From Alloalcanivorax xenomutans (GTDB lineage: Bacteria; Pseudomonadota; Gammaproteobacteria; Pseudomonadales; Alcanivoracaceae), in assembly GCF_900217905.1 (NCBI RefSeq), contig NZ_OBMO01000010.1, forward strand, positions 116,372 to 180,371: 64,000 bases of DNA, in the 5' to 3' direction. The position numbers and the translations under genes are program-made. Below the pieces are notes generated by a model. That model made no database searches. It saw only the letters and a list, made by a program, of their open reading frames with translations, and was not told where the DNA came from. Every line of letters starts with the position of its first letter. The first letter of the stretch is position 1. Below, in pieces: positions 1 to 10,440 of this stretch.

Positions 1-1
1 T

Positions 2-289
2 GCTCCGTACTACCGCAACTGGGATGAGGCCCGGCAAGGCATCGAAACCCTGGAATACGCGCCTTTTATTACCTCGCTGGGCAGTGCTCATGTGATGGGC
101 GGGTGCGCCATGGGCGACGACGAAAAACACTGTCTGGTAAACCACGACGGCAGCTACAAATATCTGGACAATCTCTACGTCATTGATGGCTCGGTGTTTC
201 CCACCAGTCTCGGGGTCAATCCGCAATTAAGCATCTATGCAATCAGCGCGCGCAACGCCACCGCCCTGGCGGAAAAGCTCAGCGCCTGA
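2..289 (+). CDS. GMC-family FAD oxidoreductase, C-terminal end (partial)
   Basis: Only the last 95 codons are in the window; the gene starts upstream. The reading frame contains SAHVMGGCAMG, the conserved C-terminal active-site region of GMC oxidoreductases with its catalytic His. It is followed by LYVIDGSVFPTSLGVNPQLS, typical of the FAD-binding closing segment. Family members oxidise alcohols or sterols using FAD. The substrate cannot be told from this fragment. It ends in TGA at 287-289, shortly before the convergent MerR gene. Confidence 0.85.
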   Translation, partial: APYYRNWDEARQGIETLEYAPFITSLGSAHVMGGCAMGDDEKHCLVNHDGSYKYLDNLYVIDGSVFPTSLGVNPQLSIYAISARNATALAEKLSA

Positions 290-310
290 AGGAGCCAACC
301 ACAAACGCGC

Positions 311-679
311 TCAGGTGCCGCGTGATCGCGCGGCACTTTCCTCCAGCTTTCGCTGCTCCCGCGCCAGCAGATCACGCACCTCGGACAGCTCCGCCATGCG
401 CCGCTCCACCGCTTCCCGTTTTTCCGCCATCAACGCCGCCCCCCGGGCACAATCAATACGATCGTCACGTAGCGCGTCCAGCACCTCGCGGATTTCCCTG
501 AGGGAGAACCCCAGCTCTTTCAGTTGCCTCACCATGGCTACCCGCTCCACCGCCGGTTCCGGGTAATCACGGTAATTGTTACCACGGCGGTCCACTTCCC
601 GCAGCAGCCCCTGTTTCTCGTAATAACGCAGCGTGTGGCGACTCACTCCGGTTCTTTGTTCCAGTTCCGCGATGCGCAC
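311..679 (-). CDS. MerR family transcriptional regulator
   Basis: A 122-residue protein with an N-terminal winged helix (RIAELEQRTGVSRHTLRYYE) and the usual RQLKELGFSLREIREVL second helix. A long helix that would form the dimer coiled coil follows (about residues 75-115). There is one cysteine (DCARGAAL) and no CxxC pair or second metal-binding cysteine, so this is not a classical mercury or copper sensor. It is divergent from the NAD-dependent epimerase gene at 758. The space between them holds a MerR-type operator-promoter, so the epimerase is the likely target. The inducer is unknown. Confidence 0.9.
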   Translation of the reverse strand: MRIAELEQRTGVSRHTLRYYEKQGLLREVDRRGNNYRDYPEPAVERVAMVRQLKELGFSLREIREVLDALRDDRIDCARGAALMAEKREAVERRMAELSEVRDLLAREQRKLEESAARSRGT

Positions 680-697
680 CTTTCTCTCCGATCAATA

Positions 698-729
698 TTG
701 ACCTTAGAGCATACTCTACACTTTACAGT
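698..729 (+). promoter_or_regulatory. MerR-type promoter with elongated spacer and dyad
   Basis: A TTGACC -35 at 698-703 and a TACAGT -10 at 724-729 are separated by 20 bp. The spacer holds the dyad TAGAG-CATA-CTCTA at 705-718. Elongated 19-20 bp spacers filled by a dyad are the hallmark of promoters that MerR proteins activate by DNA distortion. The promoter points at the epimerase and lies 19 bp upstream of the MerR start. Assignment of the -10 is approximate (TTTACA at 722-727 is an alternative). Confidence 0.65.
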
Positions 730-757
730 GGCGGGCCACTCATCAGGGAGAACCGTC

Positions 758-2381
<1,624 letters not shown>

Positions 2382-2460
2382 CACCGCCGGCCTGCTCGTT
2401 GGTGAAGATGCTTGGTGAAGAGAAGAGCCCACCGGTACGGATTGAATCAGGAGCCTCCTT

Positions 2461-4152
2461 ATGACACCGCGTGCCTTGCTGCTGTCCCTGCTCGCCGGCT
2501 TGGCCTTGCTGTGCGGCACCACCGCCGCCGTGGCCGGCACCCCCGATAAAGCGGCCATCGCCAGTGCCCACCCTCTCGCCACCGAGGCCGGTTTTGAGGT
2601 GCTGGATCAGGGGGGTAACGCTTTTGACGCCGCCATCGCCGTGGCCGCCGCCTTGGCGGTAGTGGAACCTTACTCCGCCGGCATGGGCGGTGGCGGTTTC
2701 TGGTTGCTGCATCGCCAGAAGGATGGCTATGAAACCATGGTGGACGCCCGGGAAACCGCGCCCGCCGCTGCCACCGAAACGCTGTTTCAGGATGACCAGG
2801 GCAAAGTCGTGCGCGACCGAGCCATCAATGGTCCCCTGGCCGCCGGCATCCCCGGCCAGGCCGCGGCCTTCGTCCACCTGAGCGAGCGCTACGGGCGTCT
2901 GCCGTTGGCCCGGACCCTGGCCCCGGCGATCCGTCTGGCCCGCGATGGCTTCCCAGTGGAAGACCACTATCGGACCCTGGCCGGCTACCGCGTTGACGTC
3001 CTCAATCGCTACCCGGAAGCGGCCTCCATCTTTCTGCGCGACGGCAAGATTCCCGAGGCCGGCACGACGATCCGTCAGCCGGATCTGGCCAAGGTTCTGC
3101 AGGCCATCGCCGACCAGGGCTTCGACGGTTTCTACCGTGGCCCGCTGGCCAAGAAGATGGTTTCAGGGGTTCGCGAAGCCGGGGGTATCTGGACCCTGGA
3201 AGACTTGGAAAACTATCGGGTGAAAGAGCGCCCCCCCATCATTGGCGAGTACCGGGGAGCCCGTATCGTTTCCGCGCCGCCGCCTTCCTCCGGCGGGCTG
3301 GTGATGATGGAGACGCTCAATATCCTCAGCAATTTCAATGGCGGCGAGATTAGTAAGGACTTACTTCCTCATCTTGCGGTGGAAGCCATGCGGCGCGGAT
3401 ATCAGGATCGCGCCCGCTATATGGGTGATCCGGATTTTGTGGATATGCCTGTGGATAAGTTGGTGAGTAAGTCCTACGCCAAAGCGCGCGCCGCTGGCAT
3501 TGAACTGGACAAAGCCACACCCAGCGCCAGCCTCGGTGATCCGGTGACGGTGGAGGAGGGCTTCCATACCACCCACCTGTCCGTACTCGATGGCGAAGGT
3601 AACCGGGTCGCCGCCACGCTCAGCATCAATCTGCCCTTCGGCAGCGCTTTCGTGCCCCCCGGCACCGGAGTCCTGCTCAACAATGAGATGGACGATTTTT
3701 CCGCCAAACCGGGCAGCCCCAACGCCTATGGCCTGGTCGGCAGCAAGGCCAACGCCATCGCTCCCGGCAAGCGCCCCCTCTCCTCGATGACGCCGACCTT
3801 CGTGGAAATGAAGGACGGCGTCGCCATTCTCGGGACCCCTGGTGGCAGCCGCATTATCTCCATGGTACTGCTCGGCGTGCTGGAAGCGGTGGATGGCAAA
3901 CCGGTGGAAGACTGGGTCTCACGGGTTCGTTTTCACCATCAATACCTGCCTGACGAAGTGGAAGTGGAGCCGGACTTCCTGGACACCGCTGAGGCCCGTG
4001 GGCTGGCGTTACGCGGCCATACCCTGAAATCCACCGGCCGCCGCTACGGCAACATGCAGGCGATTTATTGGAATAAGCGTACCGGCGAGGTCACCGCCGC
4101 CAGTGATCCACGAGGCATTGGCGCCGCTCGGGTGCGAGCGCCGGATTCTTGA
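2461..4152 (+). CDS. ggt: Gamma-glutamyltransferase (glutathione hydrolase)
   Basis: A 563-residue periplasmic Ntn-hydrolase precursor with a signal peptide (LLLSLLAGLALLCGTTAAVA, about residues 6-25). These enzymes cleave the gamma-glutamyl bond of glutathione. The precursor self-cleaves before a threonine that becomes the nucleophile of the small subunit. The expected motif TTHLSV is present, with Thr370 (codon 3568-3570) as the predicted nucleophile. That gives a large subunit of about 345 residues after signal removal and a small subunit of 194. The oxyanion-region motifs PLSSMTPTF and GTPGGSRII are intact. An AGGAGCCTCC stretch precedes the ATG. Confidence 0.96.
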   Translation: MTPRALLLSLLAGLALLCGTTAAVAGTPDKAAIASAHPLATEAGFEVLDQGGNAFDAAIAVAAALAVVEPYSAGMGGGGFWLLHRQKDGYETMVDARETAPAAATETLFQDDQGKVVRDRAINGPLAAGIPGQAAAFVHLSERYGRLPLARTLAPAIRLARDGFPVEDHYRTLAGYRVDVLNRYPEAASIFLRDGKIPEAGTTIRQPDLAKVLQAIADQGFDGFYRGPLAKKMVSGVREAGGIWTLEDLENYRVKERPPIIGEYRGARIVSAPPPSSGGLVMMETLNILSNFNGGEISKDLLPHLAVEAMRRGYQDRARYMGDPDFVDMPVDKLVSKSYAKARAAGIELDKATPSASLGDPVTVEEGFHTTHLSVLDGEGNRVAATLSINLPFGSAFVPPGTGVLLNNEMDDFSAKPGSPNAYGLVGSKANAIAPGKRPLSSMTPTFVEMKDGVAILGTPGGSRIISMVLLGVLEAVDGKPVEDWVSRVRFHHQYLPDEVEVEPDFLDTAEARGLALRGHTLKSTGRRYGNMQAIYWNKRTGEVTAASDPRGIGAARVRAPDS

Positions 4153-4173
4153 GACGGTCCGGCGCGTGACGGC

Positions 4174-4206
4174 ACGGATCAACCGGGTAAGATAGGGTTG
4201 ATCCGT
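4174..4206. promoter_or_regulatory. 11-bp inverted repeat between ggt and the AraC gene
   Basis: ACGGATCAACC (4174-4184) and GGTTGATCCGT (4196-4206) form perfect 11-bp arms around an 11-nt spacer. The repeat ends 22 bp before the GTG start of the AraC gene. No T-run follows, so an operator is as likely as a ggt terminator. An outer pair, GAGACGG (4151-4157) and CCGTCTC (4203-4209), would compete with the inner one. Confidence 0.5.
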
Positions 4207-4228
4207 CTCACAATGGGAGGCCTCGACG

Positions 4229-4987
4229 GTGGACCTGTTGATGCCGCTCGCACCGCATCCCCGGTTGCGGCGTTACATCAGCCATTACTGGCTTAGCCGG
4301 AACAGTAGTGCCGGTGACCACCGCATCCTGCCCGATGGCTGTGTGGATCTGGTCCTGGCCGCCGGTCACGACCTCACCGTCACCGCCTACGGTTCCACCA
4401 CCGCCCCGGGAACCGCCCGCGTACAGGCCGGCCATCACTATCTCGGCATTCGTTTTCATCCGGGACAGCACCGTCATTTTCTGCCTCTGCCGGCGGCGGA
4501 ACTGCGCGATCGCGCCCTCCCTTTGCCAGACAATCGAGGACTGATCGCGACATTAGGTTCCCAAGTTTTTACCCATCCGCACCCATGTCGGATCCTCGAT
4601 CAGCTGCTACTGGACTGGCTGGGGCATTATCCGGCGGAGACCGACGCCCTGGATCGTTGGCTGCTCCACGCGCCCTGGAAGAGCGGTATCGCCCCTGTTT
4701 GTCATGCCTTCGGAGTGAGCAAGCGCCAACTACAAAGGCAATTTCAGCAGCGCCTGGGTATCAGTCCCGGGACCTTTCTGACCATCCGCCGCTGCCAATG
4801 GCTGATCCGAACCCTGACCCAAGAAGGCGTGCCGCCCCTGGCGGCGCTGGCCCAGGACGCCGGCTTCAGTGACCAGAGCCATATGACCCGTACCCTGAAA
4901 CGGGTGATGGGCGTGACCCCCGCCGCCGCCATCTTGCCCGATCACGATGTCGCTTTTATTCAAGACGCGATGCGCGCCGCCCCCTAA
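4229..4987 (+). CDS. AraC family transcriptional regulator
   Basis: A 252-residue protein with a GTG start at 4229, preceded by GGGAGG at 4215-4220. The N-terminal half begins LAPHPRLRRYISHYW and contains ILPDGCVDLVL, the pattern of the sensor domain often annotated DUF6597 in AraC proteins. The C-terminal third carries two HTH motifs, with CHAFGVSKRQLQRQFQQRLG and LAALAQDAGFSDQSHMTRTLK typical of AraC DNA-binding domains. It lies directly upstream of a glyoxalase-fold gene (52 bp gap), with which it may be co-transcribed. Confidence 0.9.
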   Translation: MDLLMPLAPHPRLRRYISHYWLSRNSSAGDHRILPDGCVDLVLAAGHDLTVTAYGSTTAPGTARVQAGHHYLGIRFHPGQHRHFLPLPAAELRDRALPLPDNRGLIATLGSQVFTHPHPCRILDQLLLDWLGHYPAETDALDRWLLHAPWKSGIAPVCHAFGVSKRQLQRQFQQRLGISPGTFLTIRRCQWLIRTLTQEGVPPLAALAQDAGFSDQSHMTRTLKRVMGVTPAAAILPDHDVAFIQDAMRAAP

Positions 4988-5039
4988 TCTGACACCTCCC
5001 GGAGCCTGTTCAGGGGCTCCTATCTGACGGAGATCGACG

Positions 5040-5399
5040 ATGAAACTATGGTCAGGTCTGGTGGTGAAGGATCCCACGGCGGCACGGGACTTTTACGTGA
5101 GCCACTTCGGCAGCGAGGTTCTGTTCGACAGCGACTGGTTCGTTTTGTTGACCCTGGGGGGCGGCGAGCTAGGCTTCCTGAAGCCCGATCAGGCGGCACA
5201 AGCCCCCATGTTCCGGCAAACGGTAACCAGCGGCGCCTGGGTCGCCGTGGATGTGGACGATGTGGATGCGCAGTACCAACGATTCCGCGACGCCGGGGTC
5301 GACATCGAGGTGCCACTGCGGGACGAACCCTGGGGCGACCGTCACTTCGTCGTCCGTGATCCCAACGGTATCCCGGTGGATGTCGTGCGCCATGGATGA
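5040..5399 (+). CDS. VOC-family (glyoxalase/bleomycin resistance-like) protein
   Basis: A 119-residue single-module protein of the vicinal oxygen chelate fold. It opens with LVVKDPTAARDFYVSHFG and closes with RHFVVRDPNGIPVDVV, the typical start and end of such domains. GACGGAGA precedes the ATG. The family includes dioxygenases, isomerases and antibiotic-binding proteins; function cannot be assigned. Its 3' end overlaps the open frame of the next gene, whose more likely start is 60 bp downstream. Confidence 0.85.
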   Translation: MKLWSGLVVKDPTAARDFYVSHFGSEVLFDSDWFVLLTLGGGELGFLKPDQAAQAPMFRQTVTSGAWVAVDVDDVDAQYQRFRDAGVDIEVPLRDEPWGDRHFVVRDPNGIPVDVVRHG

Positions 5400-5458
5400 T
5401 GGCGCCACCGCCACGGCGGGGAGTATCCTTGAGCGGAAATCGATGGCACGGTTGGTTC

Positions 5459-6265
5459 ATGAAGTCTTTTTTTCCTACCCTGGCGATAGGTTTGTGTTTG
5501 CTGCTGATCGCTTGCGATGAGGGCCCCTCCCGGCCCGCGCCGCCGCCGCCTTTCTCCCACCCTCCGGGACCACCGGCGGTGGCCGGTGTACCCGTGGAAA
5601 CACATCAGAGCACGGTGCGGCTGTTTCTGGACCATCTGGCCCGGAGGGAATCCGAAGCCGGCTGGGATCTACTCAGCCGGGAAAGCCGGGCGCTTTACCC
5701 CGACATCATGGCCTTCGCCCGTCAGACTTCGGAACTGGCGGAACTGGCCGCGGACCTGCTCGCCGACCCCGCCCTGACCTGGACCACCCGGGCCGTGGCG
5801 CCGGGAGCCCAGGTCGGGGTGACCACGGTGTCCGGCGAGACCCGGCGTGAGGGGATGACGGATAATGTGGCGTTCAGTTGGATCACCCGTTTCCAGCAAG
5901 GACGTCTGGCCATCGAGCTGCCGCCCCAGGCGGATGACACCCTCTACCGTTGGGAAAATCCCAGCGGCACCGGACCCGGCGGTCTTTACCAAAGCGACAC
6001 CCCCCTAACCATAGCCTTTCCGGCAAACGAGGAGGGAGACGATAATGGCGTGGAAAGGGTGCACATCAGCCTGGACCAGCGTCTAAGCGTGGCGCCGATG
6101 ACCGCGATGGAAAAAGAAGACGACACCATCCGCTACACTTTCGCTCCGGAATCCCTGGCGCCTGGCCCTCATGTGGCCACCGTGACCTGGTGCGATAGCG
6201 AACTGAAAATCTGGTACCAGAGCACCGCGGTCTTCGTCGTCACCGCCGCCCCGTCTCCAAGCTGA
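5459..6265 (+). CDS. Putative lipoprotein of unknown function
   Basis: A 268-residue protein. The ATG at 5459 was chosen because it begins a lipoprotein signal: Lys2, hydrophobic residues 8-18, then lipobox L16-I17-A18-C19. The frame is open upstream to 5396, but that extension would bury the signal. A Pro-rich linker (RPAPPPPFSHPPGPP) follows the cysteine. The next part (about residues 45-120) resembles small NTF2-like accessory domains in being a short helix-rich segment, but I do not recognise a family. It is convergent with the KefB-type gene (stops 20 bp apart). Confidence 0.75.
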   Translation: MKSFFPTLAIGLCLLLIACDEGPSRPAPPPPFSHPPGPPAVAGVPVETHQSTVRLFLDHLARRESEAGWDLLSRESRALYPDIMAFARQTSELAELAADLLADPALTWTTRAVAPGAQVGVTTVSGETRREGMTDNVAFSWITRFQQGRLAIELPPQADDTLYRWENPSGTGPGGLYQSDTPLTIAFPANEEGDDNGVERVHISLDQRLSVAPMTAMEKEDDTIRYTFAPESLAPGPHVATVTWCDSELKIWYQSTAVFVVTAAPSPS

Positions 6266-6285
6266 CACGCTGCTGGAAATCGTGT

Positions 6286-8049
6286 CTATTCCTGCTCCCG
6301 ATCCGCGCTGAGCAAGGACTGCAGCTCCTCACGTCCACGAGCGGACAGCTCGATCAGTTTCTCCAACTCATCGCGGTGGGCCACCTGTTCGCGCAGCAGC
6401 CGCTCGTCCACTTCGCGGAAGGTGCGCACCAGATCGATGGCGGTGGTCTCCGGCAGACCCAGCTGCGTCAGTACCGCCTGGCTGGCGCGCAGACTGGATT
6501 CCAGCGTTTCCCGCACCACATGCTGCACCCCCAGCGCCAGCAGGGAATAGGCATGATGGCGGTCCCGCGCCCGGGCAATCAGCGTTACCTTGGGAAAATG
6601 CTCGAGAATCAAATGAGCGGCGCGCAGTGAGTCCTCCACGCCATCCACCGCCAGCACCACCACCCGGGCGTGCCCGATACCGGCATGATGGAGCAGATCC
6701 AGCCGGGTAACGTCGCCGAAATACACTTGGTTGCCGTAGCGCCGCACAGTATCGATGTGCTCCGGATTGGTATCCAGCGCGGTGAACGGAATGTTCCGGC
6801 TCAGCAGAATACGGCCAATGATCTGGCCAAAGCGGCCAAATCCGGCCACCACCACCTGTGGCTCCTGATTGTCGGGCATCGGCTCCTCGGGCAGCGCGGC
6901 ACTGGGCCGCTGTTCCGGCCAGAGCCGGGTAACCAGTTTCAAAAGCAAGGGGGTGGCGGCCATGGACAGCGCCACCACCAGGTTCAAACGGCCGATGTCG
7001 TCGCTGCCCAATAACCCCAGAGCACCGGCCTGAGTGAACAGCACGAAGGCGAATTCACCGCCTTGACTGAGTAGCAACCCGAACAGCAGCGCGCCACGCC
7101 AGCTGTTGCCGGAGACTTTGGCTATCACCATCAACACCAGGGTTTTCAGCGCCAGCAGCGCCACACCCCAGGCCAGGATGTCCAAGGGTGCCCGCACCAG
7201 CAGGCGCAGGTCCATGGTCATGCCGATGGCCATGAAGAACAGCCCCAGCAGCAGTCCCTTGAACGGCTGAATATCGGTATCGAGCTGCTCCCGATAGGGC
7301 GAGTTGGCCAGCAACATACCGGCCACGAAAGCCCCCAGCCCCATGGACAGGTGCAGCATTTCCATCAAGGCGGCGGCGCTCAGAACCAGCAGCAAAGCCG
7401 TGGCGGTCATCAATTCCCGGTTATGCAGCTTGGCCAGCCAGCCAAGCCAGGGATTCAGCAGATAACGCCCGGCCAGGACCATGCCGGCCAACGCCAGGAA
7501 CCCGATCAGCAGGTTGGGTTTATCCGCGCCCTCGGCACCGCCGGCCAGGGCCGGCAGCAGCAGCAGCAGCGGGATCACCGCCAGATCCTGAAATAACAGA
7601 ATGGAAAAAGCACCCCGCCCCTGGGGAGTGCCCAATTGCCGGGTCTCCACCAGCATTTGCACGGCAAAGGCGGTGGAGGACAACGCCAGGGTGGCGCCAA
7701 TGGCGATAGCCGCGTTGGTGGGTTCACCCCACCACAGGAAAAAGCCGGTCAGCAGGGCGGCGCTGAACACCACCTGGCTCACCCCCATGCCCATCAGCTG
7801 GCGGCGCCGCGCCCAAAGCTGTTGTGGTGCCAGTTCGAGGCCTACCACGAACAGCATCAACACCACGCCCAGTTCGGCGAAATGCAGTACCTGATCCGCG
7901 CCCTGGATAGCGGCCAGGCCCATCGGCCCCACGATCACGCCGGCCACCAGATAACCGAGGATACTGCCCAGTCCCAGGCGCTGAAACAACGGCAACAGCA
8001 GCACCGCTGCGCCCAACAGCACTAACGCTTGTACGAAAAAACCTTCCAT
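6286..8049 (-). CDS. Monovalent cation:proton antiporter-2 (KefB/KefC-type) with RCK domain
   Basis: A 587-residue inner-membrane protein. The first 390 residues are a multi-span CPA2 transporter domain. It begins VLLLPLFQRLGLGSILGYLVAG and contains FQDLAVIPLLLLLPAL, both hallmarks of Kef/CPA2 proteins. An NAD-binding RCK/TrkA-N domain follows (VVVAGFGRFGQIIGRIL, about residues 400-520). A charged helical tail closes the protein. KefB and KefC export K+ in exchange for protons under glutathione control. No kefF or kefG ancillary gene is adjacent, so glutathione gating is uncertain. GAGGAG lies 7 nt before the ATG. Confidence 0.93.
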   Translation of the reverse strand: MEGFFVQALVLLGAAVLLLPLFQRLGLGSILGYLVAGVIVGPMGLAAIQGADQVLHFAELGVVLMLFVVGLELAPQQLWARRRQLMGMGVSQVVFSAALLTGFFLWWGEPTNAAIAIGATLALSSTAFAVQMLVETRQLGTPQGRGAFSILLFQDLAVIPLLLLLPALAGGAEGADKPNLLIGFLALAGMVLAGRYLLNPWLGWLAKLHNRELMTATALLLVLSAAALMEMLHLSMGLGAFVAGMLLANSPYREQLDTDIQPFKGLLLGLFFMAIGMTMDLRLLVRAPLDILAWGVALLALKTLVLMVIAKVSGNSWRGALLFGLLLSQGGEFAFVLFTQAGALGLLGSDDIGRLNLVVALSMAATPLLLKLVTRLWPEQRPSAALPEEPMPDNQEPQVVVAGFGRFGQIIGRILLSRNIPFTALDTNPEHIDTVRRYGNQVYFGDVTRLDLLHHAGIGHARVVVLAVDGVEDSLRAAHLILEHFPKVTLIARARDRHHAYSLLALGVQHVVRETLESSLRASQAVLTQLGLPETTAIDLVRTFREVDERLLREQVAHRDELEKLIELSARGREELQSLLSADREQE

Positions 8050-8082
8050 CGGCGGCTCCTCGGAATTGGCTATCGCGGCTCG

Positions 8083-9381
8083 TCAGTCCCAGCGGATCGG
8101 CGCTTCCGAGGAGCCGGGGGAGGGCGGCTGCCCGGCTGGCCCTTGCTCCCCCGATGCCACGACCCCCAACACCCGCACCCGGTCACCGGCCTGCACCGCG
8201 GCGGCGGCCCGGGTCACTCGCGCCAGCGCGTACCCTTCACGGGTCTCGATTACCCGCGCCCGGGTCAGCTCCGCCCCGGCCAGTTGAATCGGCAAACCGG
8301 TGTCCGGGTCCTTGATCTGCTCCCCTGGCCGGTACACCGACACCATCGCATCGGTTTCCAGCCGTCCCGCGCCCTGGCTCAGGTAGAGCATATCGCCGCT
8401 GACTTTCAGGACCCGCACCGGATACAGCACGTCCGTGGCGGCGCCACTCAAGGCACGGGCGATGCTGGGGTAAAGCCGGTCGGCCAGACGCTCGGGATGG
8501 CGGCGATCCTCGATGTTCTGTAGACGCGCCCAGGCCCGCACCGTGGCCTCGTCCTGCCGCCAGTCGAACAAGTCACTCCACAGCACTTCACCGGTGGCGG
8601 TATCCAGCATCCGGTAACGGATCCGCACACGGGGCTCGAACCCCTGGAAGTCGGCACCGTAAAAGCGACGTTGACGGTCGCCGATGCTGAAATCCTCAAT
8701 GCGCCCCACCAGCAACACATCGGCGCCCTGCACCCGGCCCAGACGGGCCCATTCCGCCGGCTCCACGCTGCCACCGGACACCGTTACTCTTTCCTGTTCC
8801 AACACCGCCTGATGGGCCCGATCAAGCACCCGGAACCGGCCCGCCTGCGTGAACGCATCGACCAGATCGTCCCGCAGCCGGCCTTGCACCTCGGCGGCGC
8901 CGATGGTCACTTCACCCAATTGATATTCATTGGCACGGGTTTCGAAAGGCATCACCGCGATGGCGGGAAGGTGTCCACGCCCCGGACGCAAGGACTGATA
9001 ACGCAGCACCCGGGCTTCCACGCTCGCTTTCCACAAAGCGTCGTCGACCCGATCTACCGACAGCACTTGATAGCTCCGCAAGCTGCCCAGGGTAGGCAAC
9101 TGTGGATCCGCTACCGAGGTCTGGCTGCCGATCCAGGTGCTGACGTCGCCCTGACGCTGAATCAACCACTGGCCGACCTTGCGCCGAAACGACGGGTCCA
9201 CCGCCAGCGCCACGCCACCGGCCTGACGCACCGCGCCGACCAGCGCTTCGGAGACCGCATGTTGCGGTGTTTCACCATAGCCCTCGGCGGTCACCTTGAC
9301 GGTTTCGGTGGCACTCCAGACCAGGCTGCTCAATAACAGACCGAGCGTCACCAGGAGGATTCTATAAGACCGGATCACCAT
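8083..9381 (-). CDS. CsgG/FlgT-like secreted protein of the LpoB cluster
   Basis: A 432-residue protein. The ATG at 9381 is preferred to an in-frame ATG at 9399 because GGAGG lies 5 nt upstream and it directly starts a signal peptide (IRSYRILLVTLGLLLSSLVWSA). The N-terminal 100 residues (VKVTAEGYGETPQHAVSEAL) resemble the flagellar assembly protein T N-domain. The middle (about 120-300) has a CsgG-type fold signature: LPAIAVMPFE, RDDLVDAFTQAGRFRVLDR, and GADVLLVGRIEDF. The C-terminal part has an SH3-like FlgT-C flavour (VRVLKVSGDMLYLSQGAGRL). No flagellar genes are nearby. It is the last of four envelope genes in the same direction. Confidence 0.75.
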   Translation of the reverse strand: MVIRSYRILLVTLGLLLSSLVWSATETVKVTAEGYGETPQHAVSEALVGAVRQAGGVALAVDPSFRRKVGQWLIQRQGDVSTWIGSQTSVADPQLPTLGSLRSYQVLSVDRVDDALWKASVEARVLRYQSLRPGRGHLPAIAVMPFETRANEYQLGEVTIGAAEVQGRLRDDLVDAFTQAGRFRVLDRAHQAVLEQERVTVSGGSVEPAEWARLGRVQGADVLLVGRIEDFSIGDRQRRFYGADFQGFEPRVRIRYRMLDTATGEVLWSDLFDWRQDEATVRAWARLQNIEDRRHPERLADRLYPSIARALSGAATDVLYPVRVLKVSGDMLYLSQGAGRLETDAMVSVYRPGEQIKDPDTGLPIQLAGAELTRARVIETREGYALARVTRAAAAVQAGDRVRVLGVVASGEQGPAGQPPSPGSSEAPIRWD

Positions 9382-9411
9382 AACTGCCTCCGTGCCCATT
9401 GGGGCAGCCGG

Positions 9412-10002
9412 TTATAAACCAAACAGGCTGCGGCTGCGGGTCTTGCGGATTTCCTTCTCGCCGGACCATTCGATGATGCCGCTCTGGATATTCAGCAGTT
9501 TGAGCGTGAATTTGTAATACACGTCCTTGGTGCTGTTATCCCGTTTAACGATGGAGGACAGATTACCGTAGAGCATGAACTCGGCGCCGATCTGCCGCCC
9601 CATCTGGGCGGCGGTGGACTGATCCACCATGCCGGAGTCCTGTTGGTACTCCAGTTGCTGACGCACGCGGTCCACCACGGTCATGTCGACGAAACGGAAC
9701 TTGCCGGAGTTGATCAGCCTGGACTGAATGGTGTCCGTAATGGATTCGGTGTCCACGTGCTCGCTGGTCTTGTTCTTGACCCGGTCCACGAACAGCACCG
9801 GGCGACGGTTGCGGGTGAGTTCCACCACCGGTGGGAACACCATCATGTCATCCACCATCTTGGTGGCGATCATCTGCAGGTCGGAGGAGCCGAAATCCGG
9901 AGTCACGGTCTCCCGCGCCTGGGGGTCGCCGTACTCCACTTTCGAGGCACAACCGCTCGCCAGCAGCGCCACTCCCAGCATTATCGCCATCACTACGCGC
10001 AT
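9412..10002 (-). CDS. lpoB: Penicillin-binding protein activator LpoB-like lipoprotein
   Basis: A 196-residue lipoprotein with signal and lipobox LASGC (Cys18). In E. coli, LpoB spans the periplasm from the outer membrane and activates PBP1b. The C-terminal globular domain matches: RPVLFVDRVKNKTSEHVDTE, SRLINSGKFRFVDM, and GAEFMLYGNLSSIVK. The linker after Cys18 is short compared with the long disordered one of E. coli LpoB. The gene lies next to ycfL, as in enterobacteria, which supports the assignment. Confidence 0.88.
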   Translation of the reverse strand: MRVVMAIMLGVALLASGCASKVEYGDPQARETVTPDFGSSDLQMIATKMVDDMMVFPPVVELTRNRRPVLFVDRVKNKTSEHVDTESITDTIQSRLINSGKFRFVDMTVVDRVRQQLEYQQDSGMVDQSTAAQMGRQIGAEFMLYGNLSSIVKRDNSTKDVYYKFTLKLLNIQSGIIEWSGEKEIRKTRSRSLFGL

Positions 10003-10041
10003 CTTCGCTTCTCCTCGCGGACATCCATTGGGGTCGGGGCG

Positions 10042-10440
10042 TTATTCACGCACCCAGATTTCAAAGCGCACGGCACTGGGGTTGGGCGCCACCGCCTGCA
10101 CATTGGCCTGACTGCGGCCGGCCATCACCAACTGGCGCCAGGGTTGGGATTGCGGCGCCAGTTCAAAGCCTTGCTGGTCGAACCATTTGATCTTGTACTG
10201 GAAATCCAGTTCAAACTTCCAGCCGTTTTCCAGCGTGGCCTGCATGTACAGCAGGTCATTGACCCGCTTGCGCCGCACTTCCTCCACCGACAAGCGGCTG
10301 GCCAGCAGGCTGTTATTGGAGTACAGCTGCAAATGCTCGCCGTCATCCGCCACTTCCAGGCGCGACATATTACTGGCCGAACATGCCGTCAGCAGCAGCA
10401 CTGCCAACATCGGCGCGACGCGGCAAAGAAAACGGGTCAT
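10042..10440 (-). CDS. ycfL: YcfL family lipoprotein
   Basis: A 132-residue lipoprotein with signal and lipobox LLTAC (Cys20). The body, an immunoglobulin-like small domain (DUF1425), contains NDLLYMQATLENGWKFELDFQYKIKWF-type strands (positions about 60-95). E. coli ycfL is adjacent to lpoB and has no firm function. Here it overlaps the upstream COG3014 gene by 4 bp (ATGA), implying translational coupling, and precedes lpoB by 39 bp. Confidence 0.85.
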   Translation of the reverse strand: MTRFLCRVAPMLAVLLLTACSASNMSRLEVADDGEHLQLYSNNSLLASRLSVEEVRRKRVNDLLYMQATLENGWKFELDFQYKIKWFDQQGFELAPQSQPWRQLVMAGRSQANVQAVAPNPSAVRFEIWVRE

